DNA from: Betaproteobacteria bacterium
GTDB taxonomy: Bacteria > Pseudomonadota > Gammaproteobacteria > Burkholderiales > Sulfuriferulaceae
DNA: 8,694 nucleotides
Direction of reading: 5' to 3'
Assembly (NCBI GenBank): GCA_003455595.1
Contig: DMQT01000255.1
Span: 9,757-18,450 of the forward strand
Position numbers and translations under genes: made by a program. Below, in pieces: positions 1-6,355 of this stretch; the first letter of the stretch is position 1, and every line of letters starts with the position of its first letter. The notes below the pieces were generated by a model. The model made no database searches. It was not told where the DNA came from and saw nothing but the letters and a program-made list of their open reading frames with translations.

Positions 1-959
1 CGCTCCCAGCCGACCGGATGCGCGACACCGACTCCGGCGTCGCTGCCGACGAGCTCGACCGTTCCGCCGCTCGTCGACACCACCATCGGCAAGCCGCACG
101 CCATCGCCTCCAGCACCGAGTTGTTGGCGGTGGCATCGACCAGCGGCAAAAACAGCAGGTGCGCGCGCTGATATAAATCACGCAGCGCCGTGTCGGTCAC
201 ACCTGCGTACCAGTGCACATTGTCGTGCTGCGCGAGGCGATAATGCTGCTCGAAATTGCGTGCAAATTTGGGCACTACCAGGTGGAATGTGTAACGCTGC
301 GGCGCGGTTGCCAGCACGTCCAGGGTATCGCTCAATTGCTGAAAATCGCGCAGCCATTGGCCGCAGAACAACACCTCGATCGGCGCATCGGCTGCCAGCG
401 TACGCGGGGCGTCCGGGGTAAAAAATTCGGCATCAACGCCGTGCGGTACAAACTGCACATTGGCATGCCCGCTCTGTTGCAAATACACCTGCGCCGGGCG
501 CGACAGCGCGATGACCGTGTCGACCGCTGCAAATACGTTGTCGCTGCTGCCGTACAGCCGCCACCAGGCGGGCGGCTGATGCGATACCCCGGCCACTTGG
601 GTGCGCTTGAGCCACTGGCGCGCGTCGGCAAAGGCATCGAAGTGGTCTTCCAGCGCTTCAAAGAAAATCACATCGAAATGCTGCGCTTGCGCCATGCGCC
701 GCGCGGCGGTTTCGAGCAGCAAACCATGGCGGTTGTAAAACGGATTCCAGCCGCGCCGCCGCGGCGTGCCGAGCAGGCGCTCGCGCAGCATGCCCCACGC
801 CAGACGCGCGCCCACGCGCACCTTGTCGGCCAGATTCGGCACCACCCGCTGCACCACGAAATGCGCGTCCAGTTGCTCGCCCAGCGGCGCCAGGCCGCTG
901 TGACCACCGAGGTGATCCCAGCGCGCGCTGACCAGCAAGAGCTTCTGTTGTGCTGTCAT
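1..959 (-). CDS. GT4-like glycosyltransferase (C-terminus beyond window)
   Basis: Probable cytoplasmic glycosyltransferase that moves a sugar from a nucleotide-sugar donor to a lipid-linked or growing glycan. The frame is open from the ATG at 959 to base 1, giving 319 visible residues; the 3' end is missing. The N-terminus has a beta strand and a Gly-rich loop (KLLLVSARWDHLGGHSG, residues 6-22), as expected for the acceptor-side Rossmann fold. VSHQPPAWW is at 125-133 and PHGVDAEFF at 172-180, the latter a usual GT4 linker motif. The donor-site region is FLPLVDATANNSVLEAMACG (about 270-289) followed by a GGTVE motif (298-302). The second Glu of the EX7E signature is E284, but the first position is Ala276, in a DATANN context. 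The start is fixed by an ATGA overlap with the hexapeptide acyltransferase upstream, suggesting coupled translation. Sugar specificity cannot be read. Family is firm, exact role is not. Confidence 0.85.
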   Translation of the reverse strand, partial: MTAQQKLLLVSARWDHLGGHSGLAPLGEQLDAHFVVQRVVPNLADKVRVGARLAWGMLRERLLGTPRRRGWNPFYNRHGLLLETAARRMAQAQHFDVIFFEALEDHFDAFADARQWLKRTQVAGVSHQPPAWWRLYGSSDNVFAAVDTVIALSRPAQVYLQQSGHANVQFVPHGVDAEFFTPDAPRTLAADAPIEVLFCGQWLRDFQQLSDTLDVLATAPQRYTFHLVVPKFARNFEQHYRLAQHDNVHWYAGVTDTALRDLYQRAHLLFLPLVDATANNSVLEAMACGLPMVVSTSGGTVELVGSDAGVGVAHPVGWE

Positions 960-1648
960 GAACTCACGTCATCCCGGCTTGACGGTCGTACTTCGCCACC
1001 TGACTCAGGCTGGCTTGCGAGCAAGACACACGCTTCGGTTTTTGTTGCGCTATCGTCCGGCGGCGCAGTCCCCCCCAGGTAAATAAATCCGGGTGCAGCA
1101 ACTTTTGCACCGGCGGCCAGACTGCGATGCACCACTGCATTGGCACCGACCTTGACGTTGTTGCCCAGCGTAATGCGACCGAACAGCTTGCAACCCGCAC
1201 CCAGATACACATTGTCGCCCAGTACCGGCACGCCGCGCTTGTCGCCGGAACCGCCGACGCCGATGGTCACGCCTTGTGAAATGAAGCAGTTACGCCCGAT
1301 TACCGCGTGAGCGCTGACAAAAATGCCGCTGAAATGGCCGATGTAGAAACCTGCTCCGATACGCGCGCTGCGTGGAATGTCGATGCCCCAGAGTATTTTG
1401 ATGAACTCATTGAGCACCATATAGAACGGCGTCAGCAGCCAGCGCAATGGTGCTACTTGAGTCGCGGCCCACTGCCCGAAGCGCAACACCGTCACCGCAT
1501 GGATGCCGGGCGCGCGCAGGCAATCAAACAACCGCCGCACGCGCGAGCCTTCACACACGCGATAATACTGTGCCCAGTCGGCGCGTAACGCTGCGCCCAC
1601 GTCGTCTGACTCGGGCTGCATTGCTACGGCGTGGTCGCTGCTGCTCAT
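956..1648 (-). CDS. Serine-acetyltransferase-like hexapeptide O-acetyltransferase
   Basis: A 230-residue protein of the left-handed beta-helix (hexapeptide repeat) acyltransferase superfamily, most like the short CysE/WcaB-type enzymes of exopolysaccharide clusters. Residues 1-85 are mainly helical; hexapeptide turns run from about 88 to 185 (GIDIPRSARIGAGFYIGH, ISQGVTIG, VPVLGDNVYLGAGCKLFG, ITLGNNVKVGANAVV). His105 in the YIGH motif sits at the catalytic His position. The residue before it is Gly rather than Asp, and KRGVPVL (137-143) has Gly where CysE has a substrate-binding His. I therefore infer acetyl-CoA-dependent acetylation of a sugar rather than of serine, although databases would probably label it serine acetyltransferase. 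The last 40 residues form a hydrophilic tail without hexapeptides. Both ends are ATGA overlaps, with the glycosyltransferase genes upstream and downstream. M10 is an alternative start, but the overlap favours M1. Confidence 0.85.
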   Translation of the reverse strand: MSSSDHAVAMQPESDDVGAALRADWAQYYRVCEGSRVRRLFDCLRAPGIHAVTVLRFGQWAATQVAPLRWLLTPFYMVLNEFIKILWGIDIPRSARIGAGFYIGHFSGIFVSAHAVIGRNCFISQGVTIGVGGSGDKRGVPVLGDNVYLGAGCKLFGRITLGNNVKVGANAVVHRSLAAGAKVAAPGFIYLGGTAPPDDSATKTEACVLLASQPESGGEVRPSSRDDVSS

Positions 1649-2838
1649 CGCTGCGCCACTTTCTTGTCAAGCACCCATGCCCGCGTATGCAAGGCACATT
1701 CCAGCGTTTCCAGCTGCTTGATGTTCCATGCGCGCGCGGCGCTGAGCGCGCCTTGCACCAAAGTCATGCGCAAAGCGTTATCGCGCAACAGCCGAATCAC
1801 GGCTGCCGCCATCGCCGCCGCATCGTCATCCGGGACCGCCAAAAAAGCCTGTCCGCGCAGATTTTCCAGCCCACGGCTGCCGGATGCCGTCGCCACCAGC
1901 GGCACACCCAGCGCCAGGCATTCCATGGTCTTGATATTCAGCCCGGTGCCCATGCGCACCGGATTCACCGCCAATGCCCCTTGCGCGTAGGTTTGCGCGA
2001 CTGAATTTACCCGTCCCAGCTTGCGTACGCCGGGCGCATCCGGCACCTGCTGACACACGTCACCTGCCAGCCATAACTCAAAATCAGGTATCTCGGCGCG
2101 TACCAGCGGCAGCACATCGGTAATGAAAGCCTTCGTGCCATCCACATTGATGCTGTTACCTGAGGCGATAAACACCGCGCGCGGCGCAGAGGCCAGCAGC
2201 ACCGACTGCGACATATCGAGTAAATGGCCCACTGTCAGCACCCGTGCCTGCCCCTGCAATGCCGAAGCAAACAAAGCCGCCTCGGTATCCTGTATCGCCA
2301 GCACTACGTCGGCACGTGCCAGCCCGGTGCGCTCACCCTCCGGCGTGGTGGAAAACCATTCCGGCTGTTTACCCGCGCGCAAATAATGCAAATGACGGTC
2401 GGCAAAACGGTCGTGGGTGTCCAGGATTTTCACTACCCCGGCCGGGAATGCCTCCAATGCTTTGGACATGAACACGTATTCCACAAACACTGCGTCGAAC
2501 CCATGCCGCGCGTGCAGTGCTGCCAGTTGCGGCGTCAGCCCTGGGTCGTACCAGTCGTCCACACCCGATACATACGCTGATGCCCAGCCCAACTGGCGTT
2601 GCACGCGGCGGCGCAACCGTGCCGCCAGATTGACTTTTGGCGGACGGTACATCAGCTCGGTGAAAGCGCCGTTGAAGTGCTTCATCATCGCGCGGCGGTC
2701 ACCGTCTTCCATGGCGAGCCAAGCAAAATGCAGCGTGTGGTCGGCCGCAATCAGGCTATCTACCAACGTAAGGATGCGCGCCCGGTTGCCGGCAATCGGC
2801 GGGTGAGTGGGAACGGGGGAGAGCATGAGGATTTTCAT
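1645..2838 (-). CDS. GT4-like glycosyltransferase
   Basis: A complete 397-residue glycosyltransferase, probably GT-B fold and cytoplasmic, expected to use a nucleotide-sugar donor in assembling the repeat unit. The N-terminus MKILMLSPVPTHPPIAGNR (1-19) is the typical first strand plus Gly-containing acceptor loop. VEYVFMSKAL (119-128) and ILDTHDRFADR (138-148) are common in the N-domain of this family. The donor-binding half holds FIASGNSINVDG (223-234) and the signature VNPVRMGTGLNIKTMECLALG (around 291-311), in which E306 would be the conserved second Glu, followed by GVPLVATASGSRGLE. Length is normal for the family. The start at 2838 has AAGGT six bases upstream and overlaps the stop of the ExoZ-like acyltransferase gene as ATGA; its own stop overlaps the next start in the same way. 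Donor, acceptor and linkage are unknown. There is no signal peptide and no membrane segment. Confidence 0.88.
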   Translation of the reverse strand: MKILMLSPVPTHPPIAGNRARILTLVDSLIAADHTLHFAWLAMEDGDRRAMMKHFNGAFTELMYRPPKVNLAARLRRRVQRQLGWASAYVSGVDDWYDPGLTPQLAALHARHGFDAVFVEYVFMSKALEAFPAGVVKILDTHDRFADRHLHYLRAGKQPEWFSTTPEGERTGLARADVVLAIQDTEAALFASALQGQARVLTVGHLLDMSQSVLLASAPRAVFIASGNSINVDGTKAFITDVLPLVRAEIPDFELWLAGDVCQQVPDAPGVRKLGRVNSVAQTYAQGALAVNPVRMGTGLNIKTMECLALGVPLVATASGSRGLENLRGQAFLAVPDDDAAAMAAAVIRLLRDNALRMTLVQGALSAARAWNIKQLETLECALHTRAWVLDKKVAQR

Positions 2839-3902
2839 GGTGTGACCTTGCTTATTTGCAAAGGCGCGCCCGACGTGCGCGAACGATCGAAGTACTTGAT
2901 CAAGGCGTTGCCGGTACGCGTCAGCGGCTTCTCGAGTAAATGATGCAGCACGATTCCCGCGCCAGCCGCTACAACAACATAAATCGCAAACACAGGAATC
3001 ATGTCTTTAGAAACTGCCGGAGACAGTCTTAATAGCCTGACCACGTGCCAGGACACGGTAAAAGAAAGCAGATGAAACAGATAAATTGAATAGGAAGCAT
3101 CGCCCAATATCCGCAGGACTGGCACGCGGATACCCTCAAAAGCAAACATGGCACCCAGCACGATGAATACCGCGGGCAAGCCATGCGTCAGAAAACCCGG
3201 CCCCTGCAGGTTCATCGCGAGCACGCCAAAGCCACCTAGCAAAGAAAGCCACCAAATCCAGCGACGACGACCTGCCCCTGTCGCGCTCAGGTAACGCCAC
3301 ACCGAATGCAGCAACATGCCAAAGAGAAATTCAACCATGATGGACGAGGTGTAGAAGCGCATCGGCGCCGAGTCGAATTGCCAAAAAGCACCTAGAATCG
3401 CCAAAGTCATGATCGAAAGCGATATCACAAGCAGTCTCCAGCCGCCAAACAGAATCGACAGTCCGAACAGGAGATAAAAAAACATTTCATAATTGATGCT
3501 CCAGCCAGGCACCAATGCCGGCCATATTTCCGCAGGAAACTGCAAATTGAAACGCGGAAAAAACAGAAAATCATTAACCAGGCGTGGATCAGTCAATCCT
3601 ATTTTAAAAACGACCACAGTGAGCGGCAGCGCGATCCAGTAAAGCGGCACAATACGAACAAAACGCTTTAACCAGAAACGCCGCATATCAGACCGGCGAT
3701 CGGACATCGCATCGCGTGACAACGGCGTCATGTACGCCATGATGAACCCGCTAATGACGAAGAAGATATCCACGCCGGTACTGCCGAATGTCGTCCATCC
3801 CGATACATCACCGAATACGTGACGCACGTGATGAAACACAACCATCATCGCGGCAATCCCGCGCAGGTACTGAATACCCTCTATCGTTGATCCTTTAGCC
3901 AT
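2835..3902 (-). CDS. ExoZ-like membrane acyltransferase (acyltransferase family 3)
   Basis: A 355-residue multi-pass inner-membrane acyltransferase, expected to transfer an acetyl or similar acyl group to an exopolysaccharide sugar. The N-terminal motif YLRGIAAMMVVFHHVRH (12-28) contains R14 and H24/H25, the conserved Arg/His pair of the family. STGVDIFFVISGFIM (41-55) is strongly reminiscent of ExoZ, the succinoglycan acetyltransferase of Sinorhizobium. Other marks are the RFVRIVPLYW loop (80-89), WSINYEMFFYLLF (134-146) with the conserved W-S and E139, SYSIYLFH (270-277) and LEKPLTR (323-329). I count about ten hydrophobic segments. The tail after 330 is hydrophilic and basic, so probably cytoplasmic. 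Upstream lies a 117-base gap with a hairpin and a possible 41-codon frame; the ribosome-binding sequence is weak (GAGAA close to the ATG). The 3' end overlaps the glycosyltransferase gene as ATGA. The acyl group and acceptor cannot be told. Confidence 0.9.
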   Translation of the reverse strand: MAKGSTIEGIQYLRGIAAMMVVFHHVRHVFGDVSGWTTFGSTGVDIFFVISGFIMAYMTPLSRDAMSDRRSDMRRFWLKRFVRIVPLYWIALPLTVVVFKIGLTDPRLVNDFLFFPRFNLQFPAEIWPALVPGWSINYEMFFYLLFGLSILFGGWRLLVISLSIMTLAILGAFWQFDSAPMRFYTSSIMVEFLFGMLLHSVWRYLSATGAGRRRWIWWLSLLGGFGVLAMNLQGPGFLTHGLPAVFIVLGAMFAFEGIRVPVLRILGDASYSIYLFHLLSFTVSWHVVRLLRLSPAVSKDMIPVFAIYVVVAAGAGIVLHHLLEKPLTRTGNALIKYFDRSRTSGAPLQISKVTP

Positions 3903-4020
3903 GATTTCTCAGTTCGATACTGTGCGATGGCACACGACAGAATGATTGGTGCAGGCGACGCATCTGCGCAACCAATCCCTCACCACAATGAGTCATAGTC
4001 GCCCGGACCAAATTATTCAT
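3895..4020 (-). CDS. Possible 41-residue small ORF filling the acyltransferase gap
   Basis: The ATG at 4020 shares its A with the TGA of the upstream acyltransferase (TGATG). A Shine-Dalgarno-like AAGGG lies at 4028-4032, seven bases upstream. The frame stays open for 41 codons and stops with TAA at 3895-3897, overlapping the start of the ExoZ-like gene by eight bases. The product starts MNNLVRATMTHCGEG, is basic and rich in His, Cys and Arg, and has no membrane segment or motif I recognise. It could be a translated coupling peptide that carries ribosomes over the gap, the remnant of a deleted gene, or chance: an open frame of this length is not rare by accident. No function is proposed. Confidence 0.22.
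   Translation of the reverse strand: MNNLVRATMTHCGEGLVAQMRRLHQSFCRVPSHSIELRNHG
3921..3934 (-). other. Short perfect hairpin upstream of the ExoZ-like gene
   Basis: TGTGC (3921-3925) and GCACA (3930-3934) form a perfect five-base stem with a four-base loop, ending 18 bases before the ATG at 3902. It lies beside the larger hairpin and just upstream of a weak ribosome-binding site, so it could affect initiation. Such a short stem is easily found by chance. Confidence 0.25.
3944..3977 (-). other. Imperfect inverted repeat (RNA hairpin) in the intergenic gap
   Basis: GATTGGT (3944-3950) pairs with ACCAATC (3971-3977), and inside it GCAG (3951-3954) pairs with CTGC (3964-3967), leaving a three-base bulge (3968-3970) and a nine-base loop. 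On the transcribed strand no run of U follows, so this is not a standard intrinsic terminator. It may pause RNA polymerase, protect mRNA ends after processing, or simply be fortuitous. Confidence 0.4.
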
Positions 4021-5162
4021 CATGCAGCCCTTGCAACTAGCGCAGCTCTCACAAGTTTGCGTTTACGCACAAGCTGACGGCCAAGTTCTATCGCCGGAAT
4101 TTCAATGTAGCGCGACAAGAGCGCAGAAAATATAAGTGCAAGGCCAAGACTGCCAAGAATTAATTCGGGTATAAAATAAAGGCGGTCTCGCACTTCCAGC
4201 ACCTCGACGAGTAGCCACGCGCACAAAAATATCGCCACCATGTGGCTACAGTAAAATCCATACGAAATTTTCCCCAGCCACATCGCAATACGATTCGCAA
4301 GAACCTGGTGGGAGAAGCCATGAGCAAAGCTGTCGGAGGGACTGGTAATCGCCCACAAAGAAATGCCAAACAAAGCGACCGAGACCACCATCGCCCCCTT
4401 CATTGCTGCAGCCATAGCCGCCAGGAGCACAATAGCCTCCAGCAAACGTCGGCGTGAACTACTCCCTTCAAGGTTCTGCTGATAAACCTGTGCGAGCACG
4501 CCACCGACTGCAAATAGCCAGAAATATGACAGCAAGAATGATGATTGCGGAGACTTGCGTGACACGACGATCAAGGCGAACACGACGAGAGCTTTAGGCA
4601 GAAAGCCAGACTTTATCCGCGTCATAAACCAGAATAGCAACGGTGCCACGAGATAATATTGCCATTCGAGCGTCAAACTCCAGGCTTGCCCCATAAAGGC
4701 ATACGAAGAGGAGGGAAGTATTCGATCTGGTATCAACCCATGAAGAAGAAAAATATGCGCCAATAAATGCGGCATCAGAAATTCTCTGCTATTTTGCAGA
4801 TAATTAATCCGATCCATCAAACGTGGGGCACTCCAGGGGAATTCAGTCAACACACGAATCGATAAATCAAGAATAAAAACACTTGCAATCAAACAAACCC
4901 AATAAACTGGAAATAACCGCAGCACCCGCCGGATATAGAAATCGCCTGCATTTTTCTCCTTATGCAAGTTAAGCGTAATGACAAATCCGCTTAAAACGAT
5001 GAACACCCCAACTGCGAACTCGCCATTAGCAAAGAACATCCCCAATCCATCATATTTCTGCAACTGAATCGTTGCCATCGTGGTGACATGCGTGACAAAC
5101 ACCCAAAGTGCCATATATCCACGCAAACCATCCAGCGCGCCAATTTTTCTGATCTCAGTCAT
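4020..5162 (-). CDS. OafA-like membrane acyltransferase (acyltransferase family 3)
   Basis: A 380-residue multi-pass inner-membrane enzyme, expected to O-acylate a sugar of the glycan, probably taking acyl groups from cytoplasmic acyl-CoA as other members do. ALDGLRGYMALWVFVTH (9-25) holds the conserved R14 and H25. GVFIVLSGFVIT (52-63) is the second typical segment, FYIRRVLRLFPVYW (75-88) the basic loop, AWSLTLEWQYYLVAP (160-174) the conserved W-S-E motif with E166, and LGKISYGFYCSH (296-307) a late conserved stretch. About ten hydrophobic segments are visible, followed by a basic C-terminal tail; there is no periplasmic SGNH domain. The start overlaps the stop of the pyruvyl transferase gene as ATGA and has a strong ribosome-binding site. 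The gene ends with tandem stops (TGA TGA). Its base composition is more AT-rich than that of the outer genes. It is clearly diverged from the neighbouring ExoZ-like gene, so this is not a recent tandem duplication. Confidence 0.9.
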   Translation of the reverse strand: MTEIRKIGALDGLRGYMALWVFVTHVTTMATIQLQKYDGLGMFFANGEFAVGVFIVLSGFVITLNLHKEKNAGDFYIRRVLRLFPVYWVCLIASVFILDLSIRVLTEFPWSAPRLMDRINYLQNSREFLMPHLLAHIFLLHGLIPDRILPSSSYAFMGQAWSLTLEWQYYLVAPLLFWFMTRIKSGFLPKALVVFALIVVSRKSPQSSFLLSYFWLFAVGGVLAQVYQQNLEGSSSRRRLLEAIVLLAAMAAAMKGAMVVSVALFGISLWAITSPSDSFAHGFSHQVLANRIAMWLGKISYGFYCSHMVAIFLCAWLLVEVLEVRDRLYFIPELILGSLGLALIFSALLSRYIEIPAIELGRQLVRKRKLVRAALVARAA

Positions 5163-6292
5163 GGCAACACTCCTTGAATACTCGATAATTTGTGTCGTGT
5201 GAGTAGGGCAGATGCATTCATGCGCTGAAGATTTCTAAAGCGATCACATTCTGAAATAATCGCATTACATACCAGCATTCTGGATTGAACGAGCCACTCA
5301 AACTGTTCAATCAAACCAACCGACGTTATCTCTTCGGTAGGTAATGCAAGTTGTGATTGTTTGATCGATTCAAGAAAATCGAGACATTTCGGCTGATAAC
5401 TCAGCGACAAATTGGGTACACCCTGCGCACAGGCCAGGATCGTCGCATGCAAACGTTGTCCGACAACATAATCAAATCCGGCCAGCTGATGCATGGTCTC
5501 GGTCACTGACGCGCTGAAAGGCAACAACTCGAATCCCTTGGATGCAACTGCAGCCTGCAATACACGCCCGATCTCAGCGTCGATGGCGTGTAGCGAAAAA
5601 TACTGCACTTTGAACCCCCGTTGTAACGCATGACGAATCAGTGCTACGACAGCGGCAAATACATTTTCATCGCCCCCCGAAACCGGATCATGACTGCCTA
5701 GATTGATCCCGAGGACACCTGTATCCGCTTGCATTTTCTTTGCTGCTGGCCGAATCGACAACGCCGGGTCTCCGAGCACATCAACCCCAGTTATCCCATT
5801 TTCAGTTAGCCAGGCAGCAGATCGGGGGCCGCGCACGCCGATATATTGGGCATCGCGCAGAATGCTCAGCCAGCGTTCGGAATTGCCTCGATCCGAATGT
5901 TCAGGATGCCTGGACCAATAACCAAGGTCGGCAACACCGGTGCCCCAAACAACATAGCGTTCTCCCCGCGCCCGAATTTTCTCCAGTGCCAATAAATACG
6001 GATTAACGTTAATCAGGGTACCGCCTCCTAGCACATTCAAGCGCTCATTCGAAAATCCTGACAGACAACTCAATGCGGAGAAATCGTCGTATGGCTGCAG
6101 CAGTGCATCAGGGAATAATTCATCTCGGAATGCCAGATATAGCGCTTCATCTCCCACATTCTGATAGCCAAGCCAGCCAATGTAAGTGAGTAAGGGTTTT
6201 GTACGCAGGAGTGCAGCACGATAATCTTCCGCCCTGCGCAGATATCGGTAGCGATTCAGCCTGTCCCACTTCAATCTAAGTCCGAGCCCCAT
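5159..6292 (-). CDS. Polysaccharide pyruvyl transferase
   Basis: A 377-residue cytoplasmic enzyme of the polysaccharide pyruvyl transferase family (CsaB/WcaK/ExoV type), which attaches pyruvate from phosphoenolpyruvate as a ketal on a sugar, giving the polymer a negative charge. The GT-B-like fold begins near residue 34 with LLTYIGWLGYQNVGDEAL (34-51), which includes the family GxxNxGDEA motif. Then come VLGGGTLIN (87-95), YIGVRGPRSAAWL (150-162), VLGDPALS (172-179), LGINLGSHDP (194-203), and VGQRLHATILACAQGVP (277-293), the conserved R-L-H catalytic/substrate segment. YQPKCLDFL (299-307) matches the family's Y-x-x-K motif. Residues 1-33 are basic and lie ahead of the fold. The start is supported by GGGGGA seven bases upstream; the stop overlaps the next start as ATGA. 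The acceptor sugar is unknown. Confidence 0.92.
   Translation of the reverse strand: MGLGLRLKWDRLNRYRYLRRAEDYRAALLRTKPLLTYIGWLGYQNVGDEALYLAFRDELFPDALLQPYDDFSALSCLSGFSNERLNVLGGGTLINVNPYLLALEKIRARGERYVVWGTGVADLGYWSRHPEHSDRGNSERWLSILRDAQYIGVRGPRSAAWLTENGITGVDVLGDPALSIRPAAKKMQADTGVLGINLGSHDPVSGGDENVFAAVVALIRHALQRGFKVQYFSLHAIDAEIGRVLQAAVASKGFELLPFSASVTETMHQLAGFDYVVGQRLHATILACAQGVPNLSLSYQPKCLDFLESIKQSQLALPTEEITSVGLIEQFEWLVQSRMLVCNAIISECDRFRNLQRMNASALLTRHKLSSIQGVLP
5170..5175 (-). promoter_or_regulatory. Strong ribosome-binding site for the OafA-like gene
   Basis: AAGGAG on the minus strand lies seven bases before the ATG at 5162, inside the end of the pyruvyl transferase coding sequence. It is the best Shine-Dalgarno match in the window and fixes this start. 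Confidence 0.75.
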
Positions 6293-6355
6293 CTAGTAGT
6301 CCCCCGCGCTCGCCAGTCGCACAAATGACGCCAATCGATCAGACTTGGTCGGCAT
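6293..6355 (-). other. 20-codon frame filling the flippase-pyruvyl transferase gap
   Basis: An ATG at 6355 shares its A with the flippase TGA (TGATG). The frame runs for 20 codons (start MPTKSDRLAS) to a TAG at 6293-6295 that directly abuts the ATG at 6292. No convincing ribosome-binding site precedes it and it has no recognisable product. It is also the tail of a longer out-of-phase frame inside the flippase gene. At most it keeps ribosomes moving over the gap; most likely it is chance. Confidence 0.12.
6300..6305 (-). promoter_or_regulatory. Ribosome-binding site for the pyruvyl transferase gene
   Basis: GGGGGA on the minus strand, seven bases before the ATG at 6292. It supports this start over later Met codons and lies in the 62-base gap after the flippase gene. 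Confidence 0.55.

Noticed and set aside
213..1082. 289-codon plus-strand open frame
   Set aside because: It lies opposite the GC-rich glycosyltransferase and hexapeptide genes, which have clear family motifs. Its product is rich in Arg, His and Gln without a domain, typical of an antisense shadow.
956..1648. Cysteine biosynthesis gene cysE
   Set aside because: Key serine-binding positions differ and the gene is embedded between glycosyltransferases; a glycan acetyltransferase is more likely.
1447..2004. 185-codon plus-strand frame
   Set aside because: Antisense to two motif-bearing genes joined by an ATGA overlap; Arg/His-rich low-information translation; no ribosome-binding site of note.
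3944..3977. Intrinsic terminator
   Set aside because: The hairpin is bulged and neither side on the transcribed strand has a U-run, so it does not meet the usual criteria.
3903..4019. Internal sigma-70 promoter
   Set aside because: TTGCGC followed after 17 bases by CAATCAT was considered on the minus strand, but the -10 match is poor and it sits in the hairpin; not supportable.
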